In this document: positions 1 through 13,150 of the stretch, in pieces
How positions within the stretch are numbered: the stretch's first letter is position 1
Layout: every line of letters begins with the position of its first letter
Source: Himantopus leucocephalus
Lineage: Eukaryota > Chordata > Aves > Charadriiformes > Recurvirostridae
Length of the DNA stretch: 64,000 nucleotides
Reading direction: 5' to 3'
Assembly (NCBI GenBank): GCA_003993805.1
Contig: RSEF01000012.1
Location: 4,761,948-4,825,947, forward strand
Program-made: the position numbers and the translations under genes
Notes under the pieces: generated by a model
The model's database searches: none
What the model was told of the DNA's origin: nothing
What the model saw: only the letters and a program-made list of their open reading frames with translations

Positions 1-1181
1 ACCTTGATCATCACCTGTGCTTGCCCACCCTGCAAACAGAATAGCCTTGAGTTACATTGTTGGTACCGCCCAATCAGAAGCCCAAGTATCACACATTGTC
101 ACAAGTGGAAAGAACAAAAAATCTTTGCATGTTCCTAGAAACATCTTGCCAGCGACTGTTTCTAGTGCTATTACAACGCATGCTAGAAGCCTCACTCAGG
201 CCCCTCTTTCTCATGAGATCTTACTGATGGAGAGAGTCCTTCCACATCACGATGAGGTCCATGGCTTTTAAAAGGAGAGGGTCCTTGCTACTGTGATATT
301 CCAGTTAAACACAAAAAGAAGCATAAAGATAGTCAAGAGTTCCTTGCTATAAACGGTTAGTGACAAAATATCGGGGTACGCTTTCTATTTCCATCAGCTT
401 GCAGTTAATTTAGTCAGTCAGCCAACTCCACTATCCATTCCTAGCACTTAATACAGCACTATATAAGAGGCACAGCAGCTTTTCTTAAATGTTGTTGTAA
501 AACATCTTATCAGAAACACAGAGCTCTGCCTGATTTCTTTTTATTTAAATGAAAACACCCACTTATTTAGCACACTATACACAGATGAATCATTCCTCTC
601 TTCTTCCCAAAGGGCTACAAACTGCGATCAAGGCATGCCATGCTCAAAAGAGCAAACTACAGCTATTCAGGCAGACACCTCCAGGGCCAGTTCTAAGTTT
701 GGGTGCAGCCAGTGACGTGGATCTTAGCTGTGGTCTGATCAGCACTGGCATCAGGAAGCCCTGACACCCATACACAAGAGTGAGAGGCAGAACTGATCAA
801 GACAACAAAAAGCATGGTAAAGGGACACAGTCAAGACATTGTACCACTTGTGCCTTCACAAGCCTTATGCATTTGGAAAAGGTATTATGTGGTTTATTCG
901 TATGTGACAGGAGATGTAAGGGTTGGTTTTGTGTTTACATCCTTCCATCTGTGAGTCAGCACAACTGGGCTTGTCAGCAGCAGCGAGCTCAGCTGCGTGA
1001 TCAACAGCTGCTGCAGAGCACCACCTTGCTTTGAGCTCTGGTTAAGTAGGCATGCCAAAATGCTGTGGTCCTTTCTAATTGAGCCCTACTCTTAGCTTGC
1101 TCCCAAATTAATCTGCAAGAAAAGATGTATAATCTTCAACAGAAACATGCCCAGGAATTATTTTGGGCTTCATCAGGTTGC
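1..1181. other. single-copy non-coding stretch, nothing recognised
   Basis: Short open frames of 70 to 85 codons occur here at 17-271, 549-764 and 780-1034, but none resembles a protein I know and none is framed by convincing splice sites. No repeat family is recognisable. I see nothing functional. Confidence 0.6.
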
Positions 1182-1264
1182 TTGGTTTTGGTGTGGGGTT
1201 CTTTTGTTTGTTTGTTTTCGGGGTTTTTGTTTGTTTGGGATTTTTTTTTTGTTTGTTTCCTTTT
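1182..1264 (+). repeat. T/G-rich low-complexity tract
   Basis: On the plus strand this block is almost only T and G, with runs such as TTTGTTTGTTTG and a run of nine or ten T. It resembles the A/C-rich blocks at 4768-4846 and 13096-13150 read on the other strand, and the T/TTTG block at 32855-32886. Such (GTTTT)-like blocks arise by slippage. No coding meaning is implied, although a minus-strand Lys/Pro/Asn-rich open frame crosses it. Confidence 0.85.
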
Positions 1265-4200
1265 CTAGTGAAAAGAGTTTTGTTGTCTGTGTGAGATGCA
1301 GGCAAAAGTTACAAGCCAAATAATGCACTACCAGGTCAGTAAGCAGAAATCAAGAGAAGATTAGGCTGTTAAGACAAGCAAAGGACAACGAATCTCTTTG
1401 TATTGTCCGCAGGTATGAAAGCATGATGTATTACAAGTGACATTTAAATCAGTTTTTAACTTTTACCACTTATTTTTAGAGATTCTTTCCAGAAAACTAG
1501 CCCAGGTTATGTTTAAAAGTCTCTGCTTGTTTGCCAAGCTTTTGCCTCAGGCTTCATGGAAAACTTGTTGGGTTCTTGTAGCACAGACTTCTCCTCCTCC
1601 TTCTCCCCAGGCTCTAGGAGCTACTGCTTCTGTAGCTCCCACTGTGCTCCTTCCCCTTCTATACATCTGCACTTCCTCTTCAATACAGTTCAGAATACAA
1701 CCCCCTTCTGCAGTAGAAGAAGGAGGAAGTGGTGGTGTTAGGGGCTATCAGCTGATTGGATTAATTAAAAGTAATTGCTAGCACATGGCAACCATGATTG
1801 GGGAAGGAAAGATAACTGATATAAGAGAAGGTAGGGAGAAGCATTAGGGAAGTGCTGCTGTGGATGGTTGTTGGGTCCTGTGCAGCTTTTGCCTGTTGGA
1901 GCTGGTCTCAGGAAGGTAGAGACTGGTCTGTTCTACCTTCACTCAAGCACACAACAGGTAGGAATTGTGAAGTGTGGGGTGGGTCACAGAGTTTTATCTC
2001 AACCAATTTTCTAGCATTGTGATTTCTGGAATGAGTCTGTAGTTTTTCATATATTTCTGGACTGTATTGGAAGCTCCTGTGTGCCAGTAATCTAAACAGG
2101 CAAAACTGTTGCAGGATTTTGCTAACAGAATGTGCAGGTTGTTCCCACCCTTGGCAAACTCAACCTCCCTAAGCTCCTGTGTTACCTAGCTCACCTGTGC
2201 ACAGTTCAAATTGTAAGCCTGCTTCACGGATCACAGTGCTGTTGCTAGTTAAAAACTCCGATTATTTAAATCATTTGAGTGAGCTGGTTTAAAGTTCTTT
2301 GGTGTTAAAGGATTTTTTCAGCCAATGTTCTCAAAACCTTGTATGTTCTCGTTGGGAACTGTAACACCTAGTCTGGCATAGTCCTGTTCTATTGTACATC
2401 ACTAGCCTGTGTGGGCTTGGATGTCCTTTGAGTTGGTATATCAGGGTAGGGTAAATGCAAGCTTTTACCTGTTCAGCTGAAATAGTTTAATTTACCTGTA
2501 CTCTTATGGAGTTTCAGGCATTTGTATGAAAATATCAAATGCTATGATAGACAGTTCTGTATCGGAAACTGTATTGTTAGTTCTGTTTTAGGAAATAACG
2601 TGGGTAGGATGGAGTGAAGGTACAGCACTGAGGGCAGTAAATGTGATACGGCATCTCTGGATTGGTTACTAAGTAAAAGCTACTGTGGTACCTTCATGGG
2701 CTAATAGACCTGTCTGAGGAATACTTAACTCAGTGAAGTTTGTGCTCTTTGTGCAGTGGAAAGCTGCTTTCTCGCAGCAGCTACCATTCTTCATTTACAC
2801 GCAATTAGCTGAAACAGAGAGACTGTTTCTTCCTATTAAGATGGAAATAACGAATGAAATCTCTGACTTAAATTCTGGACTTCCCCCAGCTGAAACTTCC
2901 ATTTCAGAACTGAAATTGGGGAAGATAGCTTATGCTGTTGGCAGCCTCTCCACTGTCGTATGCAACGATGTAGAGGAGTTCCCTGGGAAAGGCTTCCTTT
3001 TTTGGTGGGGTGGAGAGTTGAGGTACCGGATAACAGCAGCCTCCTTGGCTGTTAGATGCTCCAGAAACATTCCTTTAACAGCATTTCTGTGGTTCAGTGG
3101 GGACACCTTTTGGTTAAAAGCGGTCTAAACCTGGTGAACCTAGGGGTTTGTATATAAAAACTACCTGCATACCCACTGTTTGCAGCAGGCAAGTAGAGGT
3201 CAATTCTATTATCAGCTTTTCCTAGTTCTTTACATGTAGCTGCTATGCACCATTTCAGGTAATCAGATTTATAAGTCCTTTCTGCAGTTGCACACTATTT
3301 TGATGCAGTTCTGATTTTTTTCGTCAAAAGACTTGGTTTCCGTATCATTAGCTGGCAGTACGTGCCACCTAATCAGTTTGTCCCCATAGCTCAGCAACTA
3401 AACCACGCGGCATGGAGTCAAGAGAGGTTTCCTTAACCTCTGTCATGTGAAGAATGCATTTATAGTCTTTACACAGAATCTATAAGAAAACTTCTTTTAT
3501 GTTAAATATCCCCAAAGGTTCGTGCTGAAGCTGCTGTTGTGTTAGAGTTGCCAGAGAGACTGCAATGGTATAGATATATAATGGGAAATAATGTGTGGTA
3601 TAAGGAAAAATGATAACATAACCTGTGGAAAAGAGAAGGTAGAAGCATGTGGTAACAATTTTTTTTTCTCAGTGATTAAGAGGCATTGCTACCATATCCA
3701 AATTATTATCTTAAATAGTTGTAATGTTCTCAAGAAAAAAATTCTTTTCTTTGGAGCAGAATTAAATTGTAATTTCCATAATAAAGACATAAATAAAGAC
3801 AGTGCCATATTTTGCATTGAATAGACAAATATCAAGCAAGCAATCAACTTACCAGAAGACAGGTGGTGATGTGGCTTTTTGAAAATATATGAGGAAATAT
3901 TACCGGTGTGGTCACTCTCAGCTGTTTATGCTCTTATCTGTGTCTGAGAGAGAGTGTCGATCATAACACAACTAACCCTCATCTCAGTTTTGACAAGTAA
4001 TTCTCATAGTTAATTTTGCCTTCTCAAGACACTATAAGGAGGTGTTTGTAAATATTTGCGGTGTGACACACACTGCATTAAGCTGTGGAAGTAGGTGCTG
4101 CAGCTACACCATGAGAGCGATGAGCTACTCAGTATGTCCTTATTGGCCTTCACTGAAGGCCTCTTTTCAAAAGAATGCTACCAGAAAGTGCTAGCTTGTA

Positions 4201-4767
4201 TGTCTGCGCATACCTAAAATGCAGCTGTCAACTGGAAATGTTAACCAGTGTTAATTGCTGCAGAGAGATTTTTTTTTCCCATTTCCCCAAGACCTCTGCT
4301 GTCAAATAGCCAAAAACTCCATGGGTAGAGACAACATAATTATTTGTAGTCCTCGAAAACTCTCATATTTGCAATGAGTATAAAATAGAAGGAATTAATT
4401 GCATCCTACATGTATGTAGTTTTATGCAATTTCTGAGTTCAGGATTGCCTGTGTCTGTAGATACCCATGGATGTTGATCTCTACAGCAGTTCACTAACAT
4501 CATGGGACCACAGCTTTCTCATTAGTAGTTGAAACAAGTGAATTTTAGGCTGTACCAACCAAAGTAGACAGGAACTACCTTCTTGTCCTGCATCTAGCAC
4601 TGTTAAAATGCAGGTAGAAATATTTTAATCTGGTCACTCATTTAATTTGTATTTTCTTCAAGTTGTTATATTCCTAAATGTAATAAAATAAGTTTAGAGT
4701 TGCTTCAGACCTTTGGGAAGACTTGTAGAAAACTGCTATGGATCAGTGGAACCATGTTTCATTTAAA
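1265..4767. other. single-copy non-coding stretch with one 131-codon open frame
   Basis: The only notable item is a plus-strand open frame at 2733-3128. A TGTGCAG acceptor-like site lies just inside it (ending near 2757), and it ends at a TAA. The translation matches no family I recognise, and an open frame of this length is expected a few times by chance in 64 kb. The rest is AT-rich with scattered T runs and holds no recognisable repeat. Confidence 0.5.
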
Positions 4768-4846
4768 AGCAAAAAAAAAAGAAAAACCCCCAACAAAAAA
4801 AACAACCCAAAACCCCAAACCATCAAAACCACAAAAACCCCAAACA
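4768..4846 (-). repeat. A/C-rich low-complexity tract (T/G-rich on minus strand)
   Basis: The block starts with a run of about ten A and continues with CCCC and AAAACCCC-like units on the plus strand. It is the strand-swapped counterpart of the T/G-rich block near 1.2 kb. It has no open frame of interest and no visible target-site duplication, so simple slippage is the likeliest origin. Confidence 0.85.
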
Positions 4847-7800
4847 GTGTTTACCCAGTAAAACCAGTTTCATTCCAAGGTCACTCTTTCACATAAATTA
4901 GATGTATGGCTCTGTTGCTCAGGTCTAGTTACTTGAACCTTGAAAGTCAAAATCAGTATTTTTTAGTCCTCGTGTTATTCTTGCTCTGTCTGAATCATGT
5001 TGAATATTTCTGAAGAGCATTGCAGACCATACGGTCTTCCATACACACAACTAAAATGTCCCCATGGTCAGCCAGTCCTCAACCGTGGCTATGGTTCTTG
5101 GATGTTTCATTGAGTGAGTGTCTGGGAATCAGCAAATTAATAGTTGATGCAAACCTCCTACCTCCTATTAAATTAGAAGAGGGTATAATTAGTACCTGTA
5201 GGCAGAGTTTTGTATACAGATGTGAGGCAATGAGATGTACTTGATAAGCAGCAGGCGAAGGAAAATTGGAACAAGGTGCAGATATGTATTTAAGTGTGTG
5301 TGTGTATGCATACAAAGCAAAGCCTTCAGTATCTCTACATACTCTTTGTGAACAGACCTGAAAAGTAGCTGTCTGAGAGGGGAAAAAAGCTACCTGAGTT
5401 TGGGCAGGACATTGCTAATAAAAAAGTCAAGCAAGGCACAATTTGCATTGAGGTTTCAACTGAGAGACCGCAGAAGTTAGTGGGAGGTTTCTTATTAAAG
5501 CAGCTGTGCAACTGGACCTTTGGTGGTCTACCAAGGTCCTTCAGCTTCAATTTATGAGAGTTCTTTGAAACAGCTGATTAAAACCTGAGCTTGGACCCTT
5601 GGGGTTTGCCTTAGGGATTCTGTGATTCCTCAAAGTAGCTGCCTTGCTGAACTTAAGCTTCTGTCAATATCAGTTAAAACTGTTCTGCTTCCTCAGTGCC
5701 CCCCTTCCTCTAAACCTTGTTAATGCTTCCAAGTTTAATCTTGGATTGGAGCCCTGAGCATCTTCAAATAATCTGAATTGTTTTGTCACCTCTGACTAGG
5801 ATTTTTCTTTTTCAGATGTAAATAAATATGTATTCCTTACAAATTTCACATGAAAAGGTAATTACAGTGCAGTTCCGAATAAAGAGCCTGATTTGCAATC
5901 ATAAGGAGGCCTTCCTTCCATTGCTGCTAATAAAAAAAACTGTAAAAGATGGTGACTATTTAAAGCTCCAAATTTACCCTGCCTTTCTCCTGACAAGCTT
6001 GCACATTGATTCTGACATGCAGACTGACAGCTTCATGGCATTTTGGAATGTTCCAACTGCACTAAGTATGTGGTACTATTTATTTTAGTACCTCCATTCC
6101 CACAGCAGCCACTGACTCACAAGAAAAAGCTAAGAGCGATATTTGGCATTTGTTTCCTGTGCAGTACAATTTGCCTGGTTCATTAACCTTCTTTATGTAG
6201 ATGTAAATTCTGAGTCTGATGTGGTTATTTTTGGGGCGCATGTCAAAACTAGATTTGTCTGTCTGAGCAACATTTGCTTCTGAAAATGTTTAAAATTGCT
6301 TCAGCAATTTTATCTTTTAAAGCGAATTTTGTATTGTATACTAAGCTATGTTTACATTGTACGTTTGAATCTCTAGCACCATTACACTTGCAGGAGACAA
6401 AGGAGAGTGTGTAAAATGCCAGCTGTGTGAAATTATCCTCTACCTGTTTTACCAGAAATAGTTTCTGCTTATACAACACAGCATTACTGCAGATTGATGG
6501 AGGCTGAACAGAGATTCTGCTGTCACTTGTAAACAGACTGGATTGGTTGTATACAAGCAAGCATATATAAAGAAGGGGAAAAATTTGTTTTTGTAATCAT
6601 ACGAGAAAAGGCTCTAATATGTCTATACTTCTGTGTATGTAATGCAAAATACAGCAACAACCAAATTAAGTCCCCATTTAGGCTACGGGTTCCTTGTCTG
6701 ATGCTGGTATACCCAGCAGTGCTTTTCCTGCTGCAGTAAAAAAATTTGCAGAGGAAACTCTTAACTATTAGGGAAACTGCTGTATGCTGTGCAGTACTTT
6801 ACCTAGGATATACCAAGGCCTCTTTCAATTCATATAAAAAGGTGGGGGGGTTTTTTAGGCCTGCTTGCTGAAGGCATGATGTAGCCTATGAGTGTGCGGA
6901 AAGCCAGGGTGTTTCCTACTAAGTTAGGGGTAGTGTAAGGGTCTGCCCAACAGCATTCTTGCAAAAAAGCTTGGCTTGTGTTGGATTTATGATTTTTTGG
7001 TAAGAATGAAGATACTGGTCTACAGCTAGAGTCTGTTTGCAACTGATCTCCTGTCACATGAGTAATTTTATGTATCAAATGTTATAAATAAAATGCATGC
7101 AAAGAAGAATGAGATGTGAACGCTTGTGAATAAGCCAGGGATAGTTCCTCGGTTAATGCGTTATCAGCAATGAGCTTATTCATTGAAACAAATTTGCTTG
7201 GTAACATGTTAATAAGCATAACTCTGTTTTTTTTAAAGCATTCTTTCCATTTCCTCTCCTCTCTTAGCCATGTTTACCAGGAGAAAGGAAACACTGCACT
7301 ATAGCACTTAACTTCTGTAAAACTGTCAGCACTGAGACCTTAACTCAGTGGGGACTAGTTCTATCAGGCCCTGATAACCTTTTCTACAACCCTCTGCCTT
7401 CCATTGTGCCAAGAATGGTGTGCGGAATGAGGGAGGAAGAGAAATACGTTGGCCTGTTCTGCTGTTACTTTTCAGGGTTTTCTTGGAAAAGTTGATTCTC
7501 AAAATGTGCAACTTTCCTCCTGTCTGCTGTACACTTGTTTGGCCTGGGGCTCACCTCATATGCACGCTTTTCCTCTCCTCCCCATAAAAGAAATTGCATT
7601 AAGAATTAGATCCTCAGTGACCTTACTCTCAGTAGCACCATACAGGTCAGCAGATGTATCAGTCCTCTGCTATGGTAGACTGAGTCTCCAGCTGCTGCCA
7701 AGGTGCAATTGGATTTGTTTCATCTCATTTTCTTGCATGACCTTAAAAATGCCCCCTTGCTCAAAGTACAGGGCTCATTTTGGTTTCTCTTGTTGCCTGG

Positions 7801-10800
7801 CAAAAATGTTTTCCAAAGCATTTGGAGACCAAGTTAGGAGGAAAATGTCCCCCACAAGCTTAGGAAGGATGTAGTTTCCTCTGTGATTTAATCCCTTCTC
7901 AATGGGAGAAGTTGGTTACAAAGATCAGAAAAGTTGGCAATACATGAAATACAAACATGGGGTGACCTCTACCAGTCTTGCATACTGAGCCAGATACTCC
8001 CTTTTTGTCCTTTTTATGCTGTTCTTTGAACTACCAGTTTACATTGAGGGTCTGGACTCAGATGGAAGTATATTCTCCATATCAATGCAAAACTTGTTTC
8101 AAATAAAAAAATACTTCCTGGACAGAGCATGGTTCTGCCATCCTGCTGTACAGAAGGATGTTTAAACTATGATCTAATGTTGAAATTGGTTGAGAGATTG
8201 GGCATGTCTGTTCATATATGCTAAATAAAACAATGACTGAATCTTAAACATAAGCATGCAGAAGTAGGCAGTAGTACAGGCTATAACTCTCATTGGAATG
8301 GCAAAATGTGTCCAGTTGGTCCAATGCCTCCTTTCTGGCATGTGACTTCTACCTCAAATTGGAGCCTTTCATAATTTTAGTGTGCCCTGTGTGGAGAAGG
8401 GCAAAGATGCCTTTGAACTGTTTTTGTGTCTTCATGGTTGTTTTCTTTTGACCAGTAAAAAAAAAAATAATTTAGATGGGTTTTCTCTGCTGCTCAAAAT
8501 ATGGTGGCTGCCTTCTACTGGTAAATATTAGCTTGGTCTGCAACCACCAGCATTTTTTCCTGTGACGTTGAACCCTCCTTCAAGTTTAGCCCCTGACTTG
8601 CCCTGTTAGGTTCCTTTTTGCAGGACTTGGGAGAAAAAGATGTCTACAGGGATCTATTTTTGAGGTTCTAATGCCTTTTAAGTTACAGCAGCTGGATTAA
8701 AGAAACTGTGCCAGAAAAGATAGTGTTTTCTCAGGTTTTAATTCTGCAATTCCCAGCAAAGTATCTAGTTCTTTCATAAATGCATACATTTAGGAATTTT
8801 GTGAGATGACTATCTTAAAGTGGTCTTTAAAACCAACAAGCTGGGATTTTTCAGAACTGGGCACTAGATACATGCTTTTCAGAAGTTTCAGGCATCCACA
8901 AATTCCATAACGAAGTGGAGTGTTCTGCCTCTCTCAATGTTAGCAGGTCATTTATATAGATACGTTAAAAATCAATTTACATATCCTACTTCAGGCAACC
9001 CAGTGTGAAGACTTCAGCTGATGCATTTCCTTCTAATGTCTAAGTTACTTACAGGATCTTGAAAAGAAATGTTTTTAAAGCTGGTAGAACACAAATATTT
9101 ATCTCCAATATGTTGCCACAAGCAAGAAAACTTTATATGCCACTGGATGTCACTCTAACAAAGCTCAAAGTACTTTGGCAGTACAAATCTTTACACTTCC
9201 ATTATAAAACAGTGTGCAGCCTGTTAAACTCCGGATTCCTCAGCAAAAGGAGGGCAAAATAATATAGAAGCTGCCATATTAGCTGTCCCATGAAGATGCC
9301 ATTGACATCTTAAGTGTTACATCAGGCAAAAGACAATGAAGGTGTTTTTTTCTTTCAGTAAACCACTAAGGATAACAAATCAACATTTAATCTATCATCT
9401 TAATTTTTTCAGGATTTCTCTTCTAGACCCTTACTCTGTTGCATGCAGTGTTTTGGGCTAAGAAGCAAGGCAAATGTCAACTCTGACCATTTTTCTGTCC
9501 CATGTTCATATGTGTTTGAGAATTTCAGCAGAGAATATGGAAGTTGAGTGTTCAAGTCCAGTTAAAAGTCAATAGAATCTAAACCTGTCCTCAACTTTCC
9601 ATTTTCAAAGTGGCAAGAAGTTGTAAGGCAGTAATCTGCCAAAGGATAACTTACTCAAGGGACTAAGAATGCTTCACATTGAGCTTCACATACAAAATGT
9701 CTCTGGAGAGAAGGCACTCATCTGAGGACAGAACAGGGTTAAGTTGCTGCAAGGAGAACTTGAGCCACAAATCAGTACAAGCTATAAATTGAGGGTGGGT
9801 GTTCTTGACAGCGATCGATAAGCATCCTCTCAAGATGCTAGGGAGGGTGGAGAAGTGCTAAAGTACACCAGCAGAGAATCTTCATTGCTGAAAGACTGTA
9901 AGCATAACTTAGATAATGTTTTAAACTATCCAGGTACAGCTGATCCTTCCTTGAGGCACAGTGACATCTTGATCTCTGCTGAACACATCTGTTACGATTC
10001 TACTATCCTTTGCATTCTGGCTAACCTGCATAAAACACTGACCATGCTCACTTTCACACAGACTGGACTACTCCCTACCTCTTTCACTTCAGCAGGGGCA
10101 AAGTAACTATCTTCCACCATCCTTTTACTCTTGGTATGAGAGAGCACTGAAATGTTTGCACAGAGGCTGCAGCCACTGCTTGAAATTTAAATAGACTTAC
10201 TAATTTCTCCTAAAATATATCTAATATCAGATACAGATAACTAGAAAATCCAGCAGGTACTACTGAAATATGTACTTGCTATAGCAAGTTGGATAATTTT
10301 CACATGTCATACAATAGAACAGAATGTCAGGGCACTGTACAAAATTTTAATTACATAATTAGTTGACTGAGTCATACAACTTTTTCTCCTTCAATGTGAG
10401 CTCTACTATAGATAGTTTTGGCATGTAGCAAGCTATTTCCTGGTATAGCTTTATTTGGGTTTCTGTTCCTTCTGGATTTTGAAACCAGTAGAAATCTCAG
10501 AGGGACCATCCCAGAAATTGTAGTTTGGGGCTCTTCTTGAAGAGGTGATACAAAATGAGGTCATAGTGAGATTTGCATTAGTGATACAAGCTAGCTTCAC
10601 ACACATTGTGAAAGAGGAATGGGATGATTCTTTTTTGTCATTAATGATCTGCAGTTGACTTAGTGGCTACAACTGAAAAGCTCTGAATTCCATTACCCAG
10701 CTCATCTCTGTGAAATCAATGAATGTTTCCCTGATGACACATAAAATAGCTCAACCCTTTTAATAAGTGTCAGGAAGGGGCCTTCATTTTCCCCATGTGC

Positions 10801-11318
10801 CTCCTTATCATTCATTTAAAGGGGCAGAAAAATAGAGTCCTCTTAGACATTTCCAGGTTTCCAAGACTTCATTAATGCAAAATGCAAGACACAGACATCT
10901 CTTCCCTGGCAAAACCCCCAACTTGTATCTCTCCCCATTGCATGGCTGTCATTGAAGATGGGACTTGCATGCTATTCTGAAAATATTCCCACTGAGACTT
11001 AATATGAGAGGATCTATCTGGATTGATGTGGTAGGCTCTACAAAGAGAGCATTTACACCCATCTAGGAGGACTGGGTATGTTAGGCTCAGTTTCGAATTT
11101 AGTGTTTGCAAGTGAATGTGTTAAGAAAGGAATCCTGAGAACAGAGCAAGATTTGCATGTCAGTCTTGTGAACTGGAGCAGAAATGTGCTTTGTGACTTA
11201 TGTGGTATGCCCTTCTGTCCCAGGTGGGGAGAGAGTCCAACTATTTAACCTGGAAAGAATGAAAGGCTGTTGGCAAACTCCTTTGAAAGGAGTCAAATAT
11301 TAGTGACACTTTTTTCAG
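4847..11318. other. single-copy non-coding stretch, nothing firmly recognised
   Basis: The stretch contains a TG dinucleotide run at about 5291-5313, a G run near 6842, and an open frame of 141 codons at 7449-7874 with no recognisable domain. A strong acceptor-like TTTTTTCAG before 9413 is followed by about 45 open codons but has no supporting donor. No CR1, LTR or tRNA is visible. Confidence 0.5.
5291..5313. repeat. short TG/TA-type dinucleotide run
   Basis: The sequence alternates T and G (GTGTGTGTGTGTATGCATAC), a short microsatellite that ends in a small ATGCAT palindrome. Confidence 0.7.
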
Positions 11319-11345
11319 GGTTCTATGATACACTCTTCCAAACAG
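11319..11345 (+). other. micro-exon-like segment (27 bp)
   Basis: A pyrimidine run ending in TTTTTTCAG lies directly before 11319 and CAG|GTAACT follows 11345, giving a 27-bp segment (nine codons, phase-neutral) with both splice signals. Read in the first frame it is GSMIHSSKQ, without stop. Neuronal micro-exons have this size and structure. There is no recognised host gene around it, and such site pairs also occur by chance, so this is a low-confidence call. Confidence 0.15.
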
Positions 11346-11368
11346 GTAACTGCTGGGGAGTTGGGGGT

Positions 11369-11384
11369 AGTGGTGGTGGTGGTA
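11369..11384. repeat. (GGT)n microsatellite
   Basis: About five uninterrupted GGT units follow a GGGGAGTTGGGGG G-rich lead-in. Confidence 0.8.
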
Positions 11385-12941
11385 AATACAAGTTCTTGTC
11401 AGGCAGTAGTGACACAGTGCATGCTCTTCTTGCAGTGGATCCTTGATTGTCTAAACACCAGAAGTGACCTGTTTTATTCACTAAATACTCTTGGCCTCAT
11501 TTAGTCATAAATATATTAATACCTTGCCTCACTTTGGCAACTTCCTCCCTAGGGCACTGAAAAGGTTCTATCTCTCTTTTTACTGTACCTCACCATAGTT
11601 TGATTAAAACAGTAATAAAAATAAAATAAAAATTAATTTGTAACAGGTAGTTGTGGTCTATTTCAAAGTATTTTAGTTACTTTCCTGATTAGAAGCTTGA
11701 TTATATTGGCTGATTGGTGTATTTAACGACAAGTGTTACAAACCACAGATGGCTCAAACTAATGGTCACAAATGTCTTGACCAAGTTACCTGCCTGAAGC
11801 AGTAATGAAAGTCCTTGCTCACAGTTGAGGATTGCTTGCATTATTATGTCATTCTTGCCATGCAAAATTTTAAAGGGTATGTGTTGTTCTTTGTGGGACA
11901 TAGCTCTGGTTGAAGTTTAATGACACAAGAGAAACATGAGAGAGAGCTTGTCTGAAGTTTGGTCTCCTCAGGTCTAGCCTACACACATGACACAATCTGC
12001 CATATCCCTTAGGTTGGAAAACTGTTCCATCTCTAGTGTAAATACAAACCTTGGTTCTAAAGAACAGTAAAACAGGTCTGTGCTAGTGTCCAACCTGAAT
12101 TGTTTCTTAAAACAGTATTTACTAGTTTACAAGGCTTTCTTTTGTGACTTTTCCAGCTTGCGTTCACTCCAGAAGGCCTTACTTAAAGGGCTTTTTGCAA
12201 CCTGGTGGGTATTGTCACTGATTTTTGTCTCAAGGGAGGTAGCTCAGTTGTGAGTTCTGGGGTGTTTGTTACACTACCCAAGATGTTTATCTAATTTCTT
12301 GTACCAGCTTGGTAATGCTAACAGAGCCTTGGGCCTGTGCAAGTAGCTTAAAGCCTCCTCAGCTCCATCTAAATGGGTTTCTAGTATATATAAACATCCC
12401 CTGAGCTGGGATTACAAACAAAGGCAGGAAAGAACCAAGGTTCCTGTCAAGATGAGGCTACTTTCTGCTTTAAGTGATGGATTTTCTCACTCTGCTAGCA
12501 ATACCTGTCCTCATGCATATATGTATTTTCATAACTCTCAAATCCGGATGAACAAATCTCCTAAAAAGAAATTTGTGGGGTGAGCAGTCTAGAAAGGCTT
12601 TCCATGAAAAGTTTCTGTTGACTTCATGAAAATCTGCTTAAGAGATTTCATTAAAATCTTCCTGCTTAATCTAGTAGAGTTCTTAAAGCAAAATGGTGAG
12701 ATCGTGCTTCAGGGCTAAGTTTATTTTTGTATCTGCAGTGGATTGTGAAATGTTTGCAAGTGAGAGCTCTCCTGAGTACAGATGAAGCTACAAACTCTGC
12801 CCTCAGCCTGATGTCGCTAAAAGGTTAACAATTGTTTGTGTAAATTTAAGCTTGTGTTCACGTGGACTGAGATTATTACATTTGCATTGTAATGTCAGAG
12901 TCCAGTCAGAGCCATAGACCAAGAGCCTTTTGGGCACAATG
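11385..12941. other. single-copy non-coding stretch, nothing recognised
   Basis: The stretch is AT-rich, with A/T runs around 11600. I see no conserved domain, repeat family or RNA gene. It ends where the CR1 3' end begins. Confidence 0.6.
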
Positions 12942-12995
12942 AATCATAGAAAGGTTTGGGTTGGAAGGGACCTTCAAAGGTCATCTAGTCCAACC

Positions 12996-13095
12996 NNNNN
13001 NNNNNNNNNNNNNNNNNNNNNNNNNNNNNNNNNNNNNNNNNNNNNNNNNNNNNNNNNNNNNNNNNNNNNNNNNNNNNNNNNNNNNNNNNNNNNNN
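12996..13095. other. assembly gap (100 N) inside CR1
   Basis: Exactly 100 N, the customary placeholder for unknown length. One flank is the terminal CR1 3' UTR; the other is a poly(A)/A-C tract next to the end of ORF2. A repeat plus low-complexity DNA is a typical cause of short-read assembly breaks. Confidence 0.97.
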
Positions 13096-13150
13096 AAAAA
13101 AAAAAAAAACCACACCAAAAAAACCAAACCGAAAACCCACAAACCCCAAA
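13096..13150 (-). repeat. A/C-rich low-complexity block at gap edge
   Basis: The block begins with about 13 A and continues in ACCAAACC and AACCCC units. It replaces the part of CR1 that normally encodes the last ORF2 residues after RLDIRKK. It may be slippage DNA, an insertion, or an error at the contig end. Confidence 0.8.

Noticed and set aside
2733..3128. 131-codon plus-strand open frame
   Set aside because: No recognisable domain, and several frames of this length are expected by chance in 64 kb of AT-rich DNA read in six frames.
5580..5630. GGATTCTGTGATTCC resembling a CR1 tail
   Set aside because: Only the terminal words match; the preceding 3' UTR elements are not convincing.
5820..5861. 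Segment between TTTTTCAG and AAAG|GTAATT
   Set aside because: All three frames have stops within about 40 bases and the donor is weak.
7449..7874. 141-codon plus-strand open frame
   Set aside because: No known domain and no supporting splice or start context; consistent with chance.
9413..9545. About 45 open codons after TTTTTTCAG
   Set aside because: No donor, no domain; acceptor-like motifs are frequent in T-rich DNA.
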